36,161 nucleotides of DNA from JAGPIS01 sp964635545 (GTDB taxonomy: Bacteria; Bacteroidota; Bacteroidia; Bacteroidales; Marinilabiliaceae): assembly GCA_964635545.1 (NCBI GenBank), contig CAZWOA010000027.1, positions 1-36,161 on the forward strand, given 5' to 3'. The notes below the pieces were generated by a model. The model ran no database searches and was not told where the DNA came from. It saw only the letters and a program-made list of their open reading frames with translations. Positions within the stretch are counted from its first letter, which is position 1. Each line of letters opens with the position of its first letter. A program made the position numbers and the translations under genes. Below are positions 8,567-16,967 of the stretch, piece by piece.

Positions 8567-8891
8567 TAAAAAATAGAAAGATAGGATTTAATTTCCTGAA
8601 ATACCATTAATAAAAGTGTACATAAAACTTAATGTGAGGTTGTAATCATTTGTTTTTCATTGAAGCTGCAGATAATAATAATGCAGTATTTGTGATGTTT
8701 ATCGTAAATTGCTCTTTGTAGAAAGCAAATTTGGGTTGTAGCTAATTTATGTGTGGCTCTTTGGCTTTATGTACTAGACAAAAAGAGGTGTATGGGTTGC
8801 TGTTTTAGCCTTTTTTGTATTGTCAGTCATTAATCTTTCACTTACTTTTACCCGATAATTATAGAAGATTGTTAAAATAATTAATTTCAAT
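8567..8891. other. Intergenic gap between divergent glnS and folB
   Basis: About 325 nt without a credible gene on either strand. I found no tRNA-like fold, riboswitch signature or strong terminator. A weak CTGCA/TGCAG dyad occurs at 8666-8686. The folB promoter should lie here, but I could not identify a convincing -33/-7 pair. Confidence 0.6.
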
Positions 8892-9257
8892 ATGTCACAT
8901 AAATTAATTGGGCGCATCGATTTAGAGGAGATGCAGTTCTATGCCTACCACGGCTGTTTTGAAGAGGAGCAGCGTGTGGGTAATCATTTTACGGTAAATA
9001 TCAGTATCGAAACTGATTGCACCCTGCCATCGGAGTCGGATGATATTAGGGATGCATTAAATTATGTGTCGGTGTATGAGATAACACGCCGCGAGATTGC
9101 TGTGAAGAGCCACTTGCTGGAGCATGTTACCTGCCGCATTATCGATGCCATACATGATGAGTTTCCTTATGTTCTTAAAGTTACAGCAAAAGTATCGAAA
9201 ATGACGCCTCCCATGGGCGGGCAGATGAGATGCGTAAGTGTAACCCTTAGTAGATAA
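8892..9257 (+). CDS. folB: Dihydroneopterin aldolase
   Basis: A 121-aa folate biosynthesis enzyme that converts 7,8-dihydroneopterin to 6-hydroxymethyl-7,8-dihydropterin and glycolaldehyde. The N-terminal FYAYHGCFEEEQRVGNHF block (residues 16-33) holds the pterin-binding region with the expected E24, the LNYVSVYE block (57-64) is typical, and K103 near the C-terminus is in the position of the catalytic lysine. The length is standard for this octameric tunnelling-fold family. It lies 87 nt upstream of gltX. A separate promoter before gltX suggests the two genes can be transcribed independently. Confidence 0.93.
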   Translation: MSHKLIGRIDLEEMQFYAYHGCFEEEQRVGNHFTVNISIETDCTLPSESDDIRDALNYVSVYEITRREIAVKSHLLEHVTCRIIDAIHDEFPYVLKVTAKVSKMTPPMGGQMRCVSVTLSR

Positions 9258-9294
9258 CCGATAAGCTTATTGTTGGGGAAAAGACTGAGTTAGT

Positions 9295-9326
9295 TCTGCA
9301 ATAGTTTTATATGTTTTATATCTTTG
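9295..9326 (+). promoter_or_regulatory. Promoter of gltX
   Basis: TATCTTTG at 9319-9326 matches the Bacteroidetes -7 consensus TAnnTTTG. A TCTG at 9295-9298, one mismatch from TTTG, sits 20 nt upstream in the -33 position. The predicted leader before the ATG at 9345 is very short, about 10 nt. Confidence 0.6.
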
Positions 9327-9344
9327 CAAAAAAATATTTGTGTA

Positions 9345-10868
9345 ATGACTGAACGTCCGGTAAGAGTACGATTTGCACCAAGTCCCACAGGACCTTTACA
9401 TATAGGAGGTGTGCGTACAGCATTGTTTAACTACCTTTTTGCACTTAAGCACGGCGGTACTTTTATTCTTCGCATAGAAGATACCGACTCAACCCGTTTT
9501 GTGCCGGGTGCCGAGGAGTATATCAATAAAAGCCTTAGCTGGCTTGGAATGAAGATAGATGAGGGTGTTGTTGAGGGTGGAGATTACGGCCCATACAAAC
9601 AGAGTGAGCGAAGGGAGATTTATCATCGTTATGCCATGCAGCTTATCGATAGCGGATGGGGATATTATGCTTTTGATACTTCCGAAGAGCTTGATGCGCT
9701 ACGAGCCGAGGCTGAAGAAAAAAAAGAGACCTTTGCCTATGATATGCACACACGCAAAGGGCTGAAGAACTCACTTACCCTATCGGCCGATGAGGTTAAA
9801 GTACGTATCGAAAAGGGTGAGCCTTGGGTTATTCGCTTTAAAATGCCCGAAAATGAGGAGGTTGCAACTAACGACCTTATTCGCGGTTCGGTTACTTTTA
9901 ATACTTCAACGCTTGATGACAAAGTGCTGTATAAGAGTGTGGATGAGCTTCCTACCTACCACCTGGCCAATATCGTTGACGACTACCTGATGAAGATTAC
10001 CCATGTAATTAGGGGTGAGGAGTGGTTGCCGTCGGTGCCGCTTCATGTTATGCTATACCGTGCGTTTGGGTGGGAGGATGTTATGCCTCAATTTGCACAT
10101 TTGCCATTGATACTTAAGCCCAGTGGAAAAGGAAAACTATCGAAGCGCGATGGCGATAAAGACGGATTCCCTGTGTTCCCGCTTGAGTGGGATATGGGTA
10201 ATGGTGAAATTGCATCGGGATATCGTGAGAGTGGGTATTTCCCCGAGGCTGTGATAAATATGCTTGCCCTGCTGGGATGGAATTCAGGCACTGAGCAGGA
10301 GATTTTCTCGATGCAGGAGCTGGGCCAAATATTTACTCTTGAGAGGGTTAATAAATCGGGCGCCCGTTTCGATCCCGAAAAGGCCAAATGGTTTAACCAT
10401 CAGTATCTTATCAGAAAAGATGATGAAGAACTTGCAACCCTTTATGGCGATATGCTTAAGCAAAAAGGAGTCGAATCGTCATCAGTTTTAAATATTAAAA
10501 TTGTATCACTTGTTAAAGAGCGCGTCAATTTTATTGCTGATATGTGGAGCCAGTCCAGTTTCTTCTTTGAAGCACCTGCAGGGTATGATGAGAAGGTGGC
10601 TCAAAAGAGATGGAAAGGCGATATCCCTCAGTTTATGAGTGCTATGTGCAATATGCTTGCCGACCATCAGGATTGGAGAGCCGACTCGGTGAAGGAGGCA
10701 GTATCGGCCTTGATTGCCGAGAAGGAAGCCAATGCAGGTGGTGTGTTCAACTCGTTGAGGCTGGCCTTGGTAGGTGGCAGCTTTGGCCCCGACTTGTTTA
10801 CTATTGTTGAGATTATAGGTAAAGACGAAACCATAGCTCGTGTTAGAAAAGCTATAGAATCGCTATAA
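9345..10868 (+). CDS. gltX: Glutamyl-tRNA synthetase
   Basis: A class I synthetase that charges tRNA-Glu. It is 507 aa from the chosen start MTERPVRVRFAPSPTG. An in-frame TTG 21 nt upstream lies inside the promoter -7 element and is rejected as the start. The HIGH-type motif is HIGG at residues 19-22 (PSPTGPLHIGGVRTALFNY), DTDSTR follows, and the KMSKS-type motif is KLSKRDG at about 263-269. The GFPVFPLEW stretch after it is typical of Bacteroidetes GltX. The C-terminal helical anticodon-binding domain is complete. It is transcribed with or just after folB and ends at a strong hairpin. Confidence 0.97.
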   Translation: MTERPVRVRFAPSPTGPLHIGGVRTALFNYLFALKHGGTFILRIEDTDSTRFVPGAEEYINKSLSWLGMKIDEGVVEGGDYGPYKQSERREIYHRYAMQLIDSGWGYYAFDTSEELDALRAEAEEKKETFAYDMHTRKGLKNSLTLSADEVKVRIEKGEPWVIRFKMPENEEVATNDLIRGSVTFNTSTLDDKVLYKSVDELPTYHLANIVDDYLMKITHVIRGEEWLPSVPLHVMLYRAFGWEDVMPQFAHLPLILKPSGKGKLSKRDGDKDGFPVFPLEWDMGNGEIASGYRESGYFPEAVINMLALLGWNSGTEQEIFSMQELGQIFTLERVNKSGARFDPEKAKWFNHQYLIRKDDEELATLYGDMLKQKGVESSSVLNIKIVSLVKERVNFIADMWSQSSFFFEAPAGYDEKVAQKRWKGDIPQFMSAMCNMLADHQDWRADSVKEAVSALIAEKEANAGGVFNSLRLALVGGSFGPDLFTIVEIIGKDETIARVRKAIESL

Positions 10869-10889
10869 ACACCTAATAATAATATTTTT

Positions 10890-10923
10890 AACAACCGTAG
10901 TGGGTAATAACGCTACGGTTGTT
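10890..10923 (+). terminator. Hairpin after gltX
   Basis: A perfect 11-bp inverted repeat (AACAACCGTAG / CTACGGTTGTT) with a 12-nt loop begins about 20 nt past the gltX stop. The following bases are only moderately T-rich, so termination may be imperfect. It separates gltX from the envelope operon beginning at 10992. Confidence 0.65.
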
Positions 10924-10991
10924 CCGTTCTAATAATATTACCATCTTCCGTCCAATTTCTATGCATCGGTTTTTAATTATAAATTTCAGAA

Positions 10992-12617
10992 ATGATAAAT
11001 AATAGTATGTTCCGATTCGTATTTTTATATTTTGTTTTTTTTATTGTTTTACCCTTAAGTAATGCCAATAATCGTAACGACAGCCTTATTGTAAGTGCTG
11101 AATGGTCGGGTGTGGCTGCTTCAAACATTATTCAGCCACTGTGGCAATATGCCAATAAGTGGGGCGTTTATTCTCCTTTCGATAAGAGTGAGAGTGTGCT
11201 TAGGTTTGATGCAAATTATAGAATATACAAAACGGCTCATTTTCAGCTTGATGCAGGCGTGGGGGCAGTGGTTAAAAACCTGGCGGATGAGAGTTTTCTT
11301 CAGCAGGCGTTTATTTCGGGTAAGGCATGGATTATAGATTTTGAGGCAGGCATGAGGCAGTTTACGCCTATTGCTGTTGATGATAAACTCACTTCGGGTA
11401 GTTTTCTGATGTCGTCTAATGCTCGTTCGGTACCTAAAGTGGGATTAGGCTTTTTTGATTTTGTAACTGTTCCTTTTACCGCCTCACACATAGGTGTTAA
11501 AGGTGGAATATATCAAGGTTGGCTGCTTAATGATAATAATGACAGGAGCACTAAAGATGTGTGGCTTCATGAGAAAATTGCCTACATACGTTGGCAGAAG
11601 TATAAACTTAAGCCATATGCAGGACTTGTGCATAGCGCACTGTATGGCGGTACTTTGCCCAATGGAGTGAAGATTCCGCGTGATTTTTGGCCAACATTTA
11701 AGGCATCAGGCTCATCAAGGATCGGTGGAGGTGAAGAGACCAATGCAGCAGGCGCCCATATGGGTTTGTGGGATTTTGGAGTTGATTATGCTGATGATTT
11801 GCGAACCGTAAAGTTATACTATCAGAAGCCATTTGCCGATGGGTCGGGAATGAGAATTAACGATATGCGCAACCGCGACCATGTATTGGGTGCTTATTAT
11901 CGTATAAATGCAAAGAAACCGTTGTCGGCTATAAGTATGGAGTGGGTGAAGACTGATTATCAGAGTGGTGAGGGAATTCCGGATGCTATAGACCCCGAAA
12001 CCGGACAGGGGATATGGCCGGGAACCATTACAGATAAAAATTATAAAGATTGGATGGCTAATCGATTCCCCGAGGTAAATGTTGATGGTTGGAGTAGAAA
12101 AGATGTATTCAAATATCTTGCAGACCAATGGAATTATGGATACAAGTTTGGTGGACGTGACAGCCCGATGAACAATGGAATGTACTACCAAGGATGGACT
12201 CATAAAGGTATGTCAACTGGAACTTCTCTTTTTCATACTTCGCAAATGGTGGCTCTTTATGCGCCTAGATGGAAACAGGCTAACCAGATGAATTTTGTGA
12301 ATAACAGAGTTATAGCTGCTCATATTGGGGCCGAAGGATATGTAAATACTGACTTAAAGTGGACAGTGAAATACACTGCATCGTGGAATAAGGGAAGCTA
12401 TCAAGAAAAATATGTAAATAGATATAGTTGGGTATTATCTGATGATTACTTTTTTGAAAATAAAAAGATTCAGTATTATTCATTAATTAGGCTTGATCAT
12501 AATGTAGGAATGCGAAAAAATGTTAATATATTTGCATCACTAGCATATGATTTTGGTGATTTGTATCACTCTTTTGGTGGACAAATTGGAATTAAGTACA
12601 ATCTGGGTTATTTATAG
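10992..12617 (+). CDS. Capsule assembly Wzi family outer-membrane protein
   Basis: A 541-aa protein with an N-terminal signal peptide (hydrophobic stretch about residues 6-23, likely cleavage after SNA) and many alternating aromatic beta strands. It ends GIKYNLGYL, as expected of an outer-membrane beta barrel. It resembles the Bacteroidetes branch of the Wzi capsule-attachment family, with an early SAEWSGVAASN region and a long barrel rich in W, Y and G. A second in-frame ATG at 11007 would still leave a workable signal peptide. It is followed after 17 nt by a polyprenyl-phosphate sugar transferase, which supports a role in surface polysaccharide export or anchoring. Family assignment is by overall resemblance; another porin-like barrel is possible. 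Confidence 0.72.
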   Translation: MINNSMFRFVFLYFVFFIVLPLSNANNRNDSLIVSAEWSGVAASNIIQPLWQYANKWGVYSPFDKSESVLRFDANYRIYKTAHFQLDAGVGAVVKNLADESFLQQAFISGKAWIIDFEAGMRQFTPIAVDDKLTSGSFLMSSNARSVPKVGLGFFDFVTVPFTASHIGVKGGIYQGWLLNDNNDRSTKDVWLHEKIAYIRWQKYKLKPYAGLVHSALYGGTLPNGVKIPRDFWPTFKASGSSRIGGGEETNAAGAHMGLWDFGVDYADDLRTVKLYYQKPFADGSGMRINDMRNRDHVLGAYYRINAKKPLSAISMEWVKTDYQSGEGIPDAIDPETGQGIWPGTITDKNYKDWMANRFPEVNVDGWSRKDVFKYLADQWNYGYKFGGRDSPMNNGMYYQGWTHKGMSTGTSLFHTSQMVALYAPRWKQANQMNFVNNRVIAAHIGAEGYVNTDLKWTVKYTASWNKGSYQEKYVNRYSWVLSDDYFFENKKIQYYSLIRLDHNVGMRKNVNIFASLAYDFGDLYHSFGGQIGIKYNLGYL

Positions 12618-12634
12618 AAATAAAATAAAATTTA

Positions 12635-14029
12635 ATGCTCAAAGAGAAAGAGAATTATGTTAAGAACTTTATGGGATTCTTAGATGTATGGATGGCATGG
12701 CTAGCCTACCATATTGCTTTGTCGGCAATGTATGGTACTATGGTTTTCATAATGAACACCGACATTCTTATAACCAATCTGTTTATCCTTATTGTTTGGT
12801 ATGGGCTATCAAAATATCTACGCTTAAATGAAATTTATAGAAGTAGGCCGCTGGGAGTAATTTTATATAACTGCATTTTACAAGGTGTAATTGGTACAGG
12901 AGTGCTCGCATTGCTGCTAATTGTTTTTAGCCTTTATTACCCCGGAATGACGATGCTTGCTCTATTTAGCCTGTTGAGTGTGGTATTTTGTTTCGGATTG
13001 AAGGTGGTTATATACAGAGTTCTTAAATTTTTCCGTCGTAAGGGCATGAATACCCGCAATATACTGTTTGTTGGAGACCATTCGGGCTTAAATCTGCTTA
13101 ATCGAATTCACAGACATTATGAGTGGGGTTATAAAATTTTGGGAGTAGTAGGTGATAGTAAGCTTAAAAATAAATTTGGCGATATATATACCTTTTATAA
13201 TATGGAAGATATAGATTCGCTTCTCACTATGAAAACTGTTGACGAGTTAATTTATGCCTGTGATTATGATACAGTTAAGGATGTGAAATATATTATGGAT
13301 AGTTGTCGTGAAGTGGGCGTAACTTTCAGGCTCTATTCACCTTTTATGAATATGATGACCTCAAATGCCCATGTTCATTATTTCGATACACAGGCGGTTC
13401 TCACTGTATCTAATACTCCCGATGATTTTATTAAGATGACAACCAAGAGAATCATTGATATTCTTATTTCGGGGTTGGCTATTTTAGTGCTATTTCCAGT
13501 ATATCTTATTATTGCGTTACTTATTAAGATAGACAGTAAAGGGCCTATATTCTTCTCGCAGAAGAGAGTGGGGCTTAGAGGGCGTCATTTTAATGTGCAT
13601 AAGTTTCGCACAATGATAGTGAATGCCGAAGAGCTTAAAAGCAAACTCATGGAGCATAACGAGATGGATGGCCCTGTGTTTAAGATGACTCACGACCCCA
13701 GAATTACCAAACTAGGGCGTTGCTTAAGAAAGGTGAGTCTGGATGAGTTGCCCCAGTTTTTTAATGTGTTGATGGGCGATATGTCAATCGTGGGGCCACG
13801 CCCTCCAGTGCCCAGCGAAGTGGAGCAGTATGAGCGATGGCAGTTAAGGCGGCTATCTATGCGTCCGGGTATAACTTGCCTGTGGCAAATAGCGCCTAGC
13901 CGTAATGATATTAGCTTTGACGATTGGATGAAGATGGATATGGAGTATATTGATAACTGGTCGTTGAGACTCGATTTTGTTATATTTCTAAAAACCATAC
14001 GCACAGTATTTAGAGCCGATGGTAAGTAG
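12635..14029 (+). CDS. Polyprenyl-phosphate sugar-1-phosphate transferase (WcaJ/WbaP type)
   Basis: A 464-aa membrane enzyme expected to transfer a sugar-1-phosphate from a nucleotide sugar to undecaprenyl phosphate, the first step of capsule or exopolysaccharide repeat-unit synthesis. About four transmembrane helices occupy residues 10-135, a Rossmann-like domain starts at RNILFVGDHSG (about 145), and the bacterial sugar transferase domain covers about 270-464. The catalytic domain has KRIIDI, the KFRTM motif, the DELPQ motif, SIVGPRPP and the RPGITCLWQ block. The sugar cannot be predicted. It lies between the Wzi-like gene and the DUF4296 lipoprotein in a tight same-strand run. No glycosyltransferases, flippase or polymerase lie next to it, so the rest of the pathway must be elsewhere. 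Confidence 0.92.
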   Translation: MLKEKENYVKNFMGFLDVWMAWLAYHIALSAMYGTMVFIMNTDILITNLFILIVWYGLSKYLRLNEIYRSRPLGVILYNCILQGVIGTGVLALLLIVFSLYYPGMTMLALFSLLSVVFCFGLKVVIYRVLKFFRRKGMNTRNILFVGDHSGLNLLNRIHRHYEWGYKILGVVGDSKLKNKFGDIYTFYNMEDIDSLLTMKTVDELIYACDYDTVKDVKYIMDSCREVGVTFRLYSPFMNMMTSNAHVHYFDTQAVLTVSNTPDDFIKMTTKRIIDILISGLAILVLFPVYLIIALLIKIDSKGPIFFSQKRVGLRGRHFNVHKFRTMIVNAEELKSKLMEHNEMDGPVFKMTHDPRITKLGRCLRKVSLDELPQFFNVLMGDMSIVGPRPPVPSEVEQYERWQLRRLSMRPGITCLWQIAPSRNDISFDDWMKMDMEYIDNWSLRLDFVIFLKTIRTVFRADGK

Positions 14030-14058
14030 AATGTAAAGTGCAGATTAAAGATTAACAG

Positions 14059-14895
14059 ATGATAATTAAGCCATATAAAAATATAATGTTAATTGTGTTG
14101 ATAGTAGTTTCAATTCTATCAGCATGTTCTAATCAGCCTAAGGTGCCGCATAGTTTTCCAAAGGAGAATGAAATGGCAGCCATTCTGGCCGATTTATACA
14201 TGGCCGAATCAACAATGAACTCATACCCTATGGGTTATAGGGAGGGAATTGATAAAAAATCACCACAATATTACAAGTTTGTACTCGATAAGCACAATCT
14301 TTCTAAACAAGAATTTGATACAATCCTTGCTTGGTACACCGCGAATCCCTATTTGTTTACAAAGGTATATGAACGAGTGATATCGATTTTGGGTACAAGG
14401 GAGGCAGATTTTAAAAATATGCTACTGAAAGAGGATTCCTTACGAAAATTAGAGATTTTACAAGTTGATTCTATATTTGAAAAGAGCAATATATGGAGTG
14501 GCGATTCACTTATTAACCTGCCCAAGAAAGATACAATATCAACAAATCCGGGTTTCTCTACCGAACTTGACTCGTTGAAAGGTGGAGTGTTGAAGCTGGA
14601 GGCTCGTTATAGATTCCGAAAAGAGAATCAGATAAGCAAGGCAGAGATGTTAATGATGGTGTGCTATTCCGACTCTACAGCAGACACTGTACGTTATGAA
14701 CTGGACCGATCCTTCGTATCCAAAATTAATAAACTCACTATAGAGCTTGAAATCAGTAAAAAGGCAATACTTGTTGAGGGCACTTTACTTGATTATGATA
14801 CATTGAAAAAAGCATCGGTAGAGATAAAAGATATAACTTTAGAGTATCAGCCATCAATAAGACCAGTAAAAAAAATGATGGAAGTACTTGAGTGA
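14059..14895 (+). CDS. DUF4296 domain lipoprotein
   Basis: A 278-aa protein with a lipoprotein signal: a basic start, a hydrophobic helix (about residues 9-20) and the lipobox LSAC. The N-terminal part after the Cys matches the DUF4296 domain, including the block MAAILADLYMAEST and an acidic-aromatic helix near YYKFVLDKHNLS. The C-terminal half is less conserved and may fold separately. DUF4296 is largely confined to Bacteroidetes and has no established function. It would be processed by LspA. It sits 29 nt after the sugar transferase and 22 nt before the amidohydrolase remnant, in the same presumed operon. Confidence 0.82.
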   Translation: MIIKPYKNIMLIVLIVVSILSACSNQPKVPHSFPKENEMAAILADLYMAESTMNSYPMGYREGIDKKSPQYYKFVLDKHNLSKQEFDTILAWYTANPYLFTKVYERVISILGTREADFKNMLLKEDSLRKLEILQVDSIFEKSNIWSGDSLINLPKKDTISTNPGFSTELDSLKGGVLKLEARYRFRKENQISKAEMLMMVCYSDSTADTVRYELDRSFVSKINKLTIELEISKKAILVEGTLLDYDTLKKASVEIKDITLEYQPSIRPVKKMMEVLE

Positions 14896-14917
14896 TTGAT
14901 AAGAAAATGAACTGATA

Positions 14918-15451
14918 ATGAAGCGAATTGCATCACACTATTTCCTTAGAGAAGATGGAACACTTGGTAGGTTTCCTGTAATAGAAGTGGATAATAGTGG
15001 TGTGATTGTTGCTGTTACTGAGTATGATACGGCATTTACCGAGACGGCAGGAGTGTCATTCTTTGGAGGCATTATTGCCCCGGGGTTTATTGGTTACATG
15101 CCCAATGCCGAAGAGTTATCAGCTTCAGTAATTAGCACATTAGGGCGTAATGGTTTTTTACGTTTTGCATATGGTGCAGGATATTCGAAGATAGATAGTG
15201 ATGTGGCTAAAAAGGCACATCTTTCGGAGGGTGCAAGTCTCCATAATGTATTAGAAGAGTTTAGTGGCAAGGATGATTTGGAGCAAAAGATATGCAGCCT
15301 AACAAAGGATAGAGCTCGCTTGCTTAATTTAAGCTCCGGCTGGGGAAGTATTATGCCGGGTAGTAAGCCAGGTATTATAGTATTAGAGGGTGTTAATCTT
15401 AACACTTTTGTCTATTCACACACAATGAGGGTAAAAATACTTATTAGATAA
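14918..15451 (+). CDS. Amidohydrolase-like protein lacking the catalytic barrel
   Basis: A 177-aa protein that matches only the two ends of metal-dependent amidohydrolases. Residues 1-60 resemble the N-terminal beta sandwich leading into the barrel (GGIIAPGF at 50-57), but the HxH metal motif that normally follows PGF is absent (GYMPNAEE instead). Residues 128-160 resemble the C-terminal segment (LTKDRARLLNLSSGWGSIMPGSKPGIIVLEG), where full-length enzymes have GSIxPGxxPG. The 60-70 residues between are far too short for a TIM barrel and contain no visible metal ligands. The frame is open and uninterrupted, with normal spacing to its neighbours (22 nt and 12 nt), so it may be a stable non-enzymatic derivative rather than a fresh pseudogene. 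Any function is unknown. Confidence 0.7.
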   Translation: MKRIASHYFLREDGTLGRFPVIEVDNSGVIVAVTEYDTAFTETAGVSFFGGIIAPGFIGYMPNAEELSASVISTLGRNGFLRFAYGAGYSKIDSDVAKKAHLSEGASLHNVLEEFSGKDDLEQKICSLTKDRARLLNLSSGWGSIMPGSKPGIIVLEGVNLNTFVYSHTMRVKILIR

Positions 15452-15463
15452 AATACTAAAGCT

Positions 15464-16303
15464 ATGGATAACAATCTTGAAATACTTTGCAGTTTGGCTA
15501 TTAAAGCGGCACTAAAAGGTGGACGCGAAATAATGGCTGTATATAATCTTGAGGATAGGGGAGTAGAAATTAAAGATGATAATACTCCGGTAACCCTAGC
15601 CGACTTACGAAGCAATAAAGCCATAGAGTATATATTGGGTAGTAGTAATATTCCTATTGTGAGCGAAGAGAGCAAGCACGTTGCTTATGAGGAACGAAAG
15701 ACCTGGAAACGCCTGTGGATGGTGGATCCGCTCGATGGCACAAAAGAGTTTATTAAGCGTAACGGGCAGTTTACAGTTAATATCGCTTTAATTGAGAATA
15801 ACTATCCTATTTTGGGTGTTTCATTTCTGCCGGTGCATGGTTGGCTATACTGTGGCTTCAATGGAATGTCGCTGAAGTATGAACTTAAAGACTGGATGAA
15901 TTATGATGATAATGAGTTTCTTAATCATGCCAGCTCCATAAATCTTCCGTCCATCGAAAATAGTACTCCTTTGGTGGCTGCCAGTATAAGCCACGACTCT
16001 TTGGGTAATGAGCAATTCATCAATATACTTAAAAAAATTATTCCTAACCTAAAGGTTGAGCGCATTGGTAGTAGTTTGAAGCTGTGCCTTATAGCCGAAG
16101 GGTATGCCAATATTTACCCAAGACTCGGCACTACTATGGAGTGGGATACCGCCGCCGGTGATGCAATACTTCATAATGCAGCAGGTATTGTTGTTAAGCT
16201 TGATGATAGAACTTTATTCGAATATAATAAACCCGACTTTAAAAATCCCGATTTTATTGCTCTCTCAAAGGGCTTTGAAGAGATATTACATTTGGAGTTT
16301 TAA
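15464..16303 (+). CDS. cysQ: 3'(2'),5'-bisphosphate nucleotidase CysQ
   Basis: A 279-aa Mg-dependent phosphatase of the inositol monophosphatase superfamily, expected to hydrolyse 3'-phosphoadenosine 5'-phosphate to AMP and so recycle the by-product of sulfate assimilation or phosphopantetheinyl transfer. The metal-binding residues are E68/E69 (VSEES), D88 and D91 (DPLDGTKEF), and D228 (EWDTAAGDAIL), all at the family positions. KEFIKRNGQFTVNIALI is typical of CysQ rather than of SuhB-type inositol phosphatases. It is the last gene of the Wzi operon (12-nt gap to the upstream gene) and is followed by a clear terminator. Confidence 0.93.
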   Translation: MDNNLEILCSLAIKAALKGGREIMAVYNLEDRGVEIKDDNTPVTLADLRSNKAIEYILGSSNIPIVSEESKHVAYEERKTWKRLWMVDPLDGTKEFIKRNGQFTVNIALIENNYPILGVSFLPVHGWLYCGFNGMSLKYELKDWMNYDDNEFLNHASSINLPSIENSTPLVAASISHDSLGNEQFINILKKIIPNLKVERIGSSLKLCLIAEGYANIYPRLGTTMEWDTAAGDAILHNAAGIVVKLDDRTLFEYNKPDFKNPDFIALSKGFEEILHLEF

Positions 16304-16324
16304 TATTGAAATATATAAAATATT

Positions 16325-16358
16325 AAAAGAGGTTGCCATTACGACAATCTCTTTTTTT
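16325..16358 (+). terminator. Terminator after cysQ
   Basis: An inverted repeat AAAGAGGTTG / CAATCTCTTT (one G-T wobble, 9-nt loop) runs into a stretch of Ts, 20 nt past the cysQ stop codon. It has the form of an intrinsic terminator and should end the 10992-16303 operon. Confidence 0.8.
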
Positions 16359-16502
16359 ATCTGTAGTTTATAGAATTCAGTGCTTTAGTGATTGCTTTGC
16401 TTGCAACAGAAATGATTTTGTTTTGTATTTGCAGGTAAATTTTTTCAAAATATTATCAATTCTTAATAAAAACTAAAAAAATAGTCATTTTAAGTTAATT
16501 GC

Positions 16503-16533
16503 TTGTATAACTACATTTTTAGTTGTAAGTTTG
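16503..16533 (+). promoter_or_regulatory. Promoter of the blaI-blaR1 pair
   Basis: TTG at 16503-16505 (-33) is followed after 20 nt by TAAGTTTG at 16526-16533, a full match to the Bacteroidetes -7 consensus. The predicted start of transcription lies about 35 nt upstream of the blaI ATG. The spacer is almost entirely filled by an inverted repeat (see the operator entry). Confidence 0.65.
16506..16527 (+). promoter_or_regulatory. Candidate BlaI-type operator
   Basis: TATAACTA (16506-16513) and TAGTTGTA (16520-16527) form an 8-6-8 inverted repeat with 7 of 8 positions complementary. It contains the TACA/TGTA-type half-sites familiar from BlaI/MecI operators. It occupies the spacer between the -33 and -7 elements of the blaI promoter, so a bound repressor dimer would block polymerase. 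This predicts autoregulation by the BlaI-like protein; binding itself is inferred. Confidence 0.6.
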
Positions 16534-16574
16534 GTTTTAAGGATTGATAATAACAACTTTTAAAATTTGATACT

Positions 16575-16967
16575 ATGAAACTGACTAGGGCAGAAGAGGA
16601 AGTTATGCAGATATTGTGGGAAAAGGGCGAAGCCCCTGTTAAGGAATTGCTTGAGTGCTTTCCCGATCCCAAACCGGCAAGAAATACCGTATCTACATTT
16701 ATACGCATTTTAGAGAAGAAAGGAATCGTTAGCCATCGCCCCCAGGGTAGTGGATACACTTACTATCCGCTTGTTACCAAGGAGGAGTACTCTAAAAAGC
16801 AACTTTTCAGCCTTATCAGAGACTATTTTAACAACTCATTCCCGGCTATGGCTTCATTTTTTGCCAAGGAGAATGATTTGTCTATTAGTGAGTTAGAAGA
16901 ACTCATGGATGAGGCAAGGCGTGAGATGCTATCAAATGCCGATGATAATGATGCCAATAAAAAATAG
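16575..16967 (+). CDS. BlaI/MecI/CopY family transcriptional repressor
   Basis: A 130-aa winged-helix repressor. The N-terminal domain begins LTRAEEEVMQILWEKGEAPV, and the recognition region NTVSTFIRILEKKGIV is characteristic of the BlaI/MecI family. The wing has GSGYTYYPLV. The C-terminal helices (about residues 80-125) provide dimerisation and the region that is normally cleaved when a partner protease is activated. Its stop codon immediately precedes the ATG of the M56 peptidase gene, so the two are co-transcribed and probably translationally coupled. An inverted repeat in its own promoter suggests negative autoregulation. In Bacteroidetes such pairs are numerous and most are not tied to beta-lactamase; no beta-lactamase gene is visible here. 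Confidence 0.92.
   Translation: MKLTRAEEEVMQILWEKGEAPVKELLECFPDPKPARNTVSTFIRILEKKGIVSHRPQGSGYTYYPLVTKEEYSKKQLFSLIRDYFNNSFPAMASFFAKENDLSISELEELMDEARREMLSNADDNDANKK

Noticed and set aside
8530..8607. N-terminal extension of glnS from an ATG at 8607
   Set aside because: The 26 extra residues are hydrophobic and unlike GlnRS, and the extension covers a -7 element at 8559-8566.
8666..8686. CTGCA/TGCAG dyad in the glnS-folB gap
   Set aside because: Five-base arms with an 11-nt loop are expected by chance; there is no promoter or other element beside it.
10980..10987. TAAATTTC as a possible -7 element for the Wzi-like gene
   Set aside because: It lies 4 nt before the chosen ATG; it could only work with the later ATG at 11007, and no -33 element supports it.
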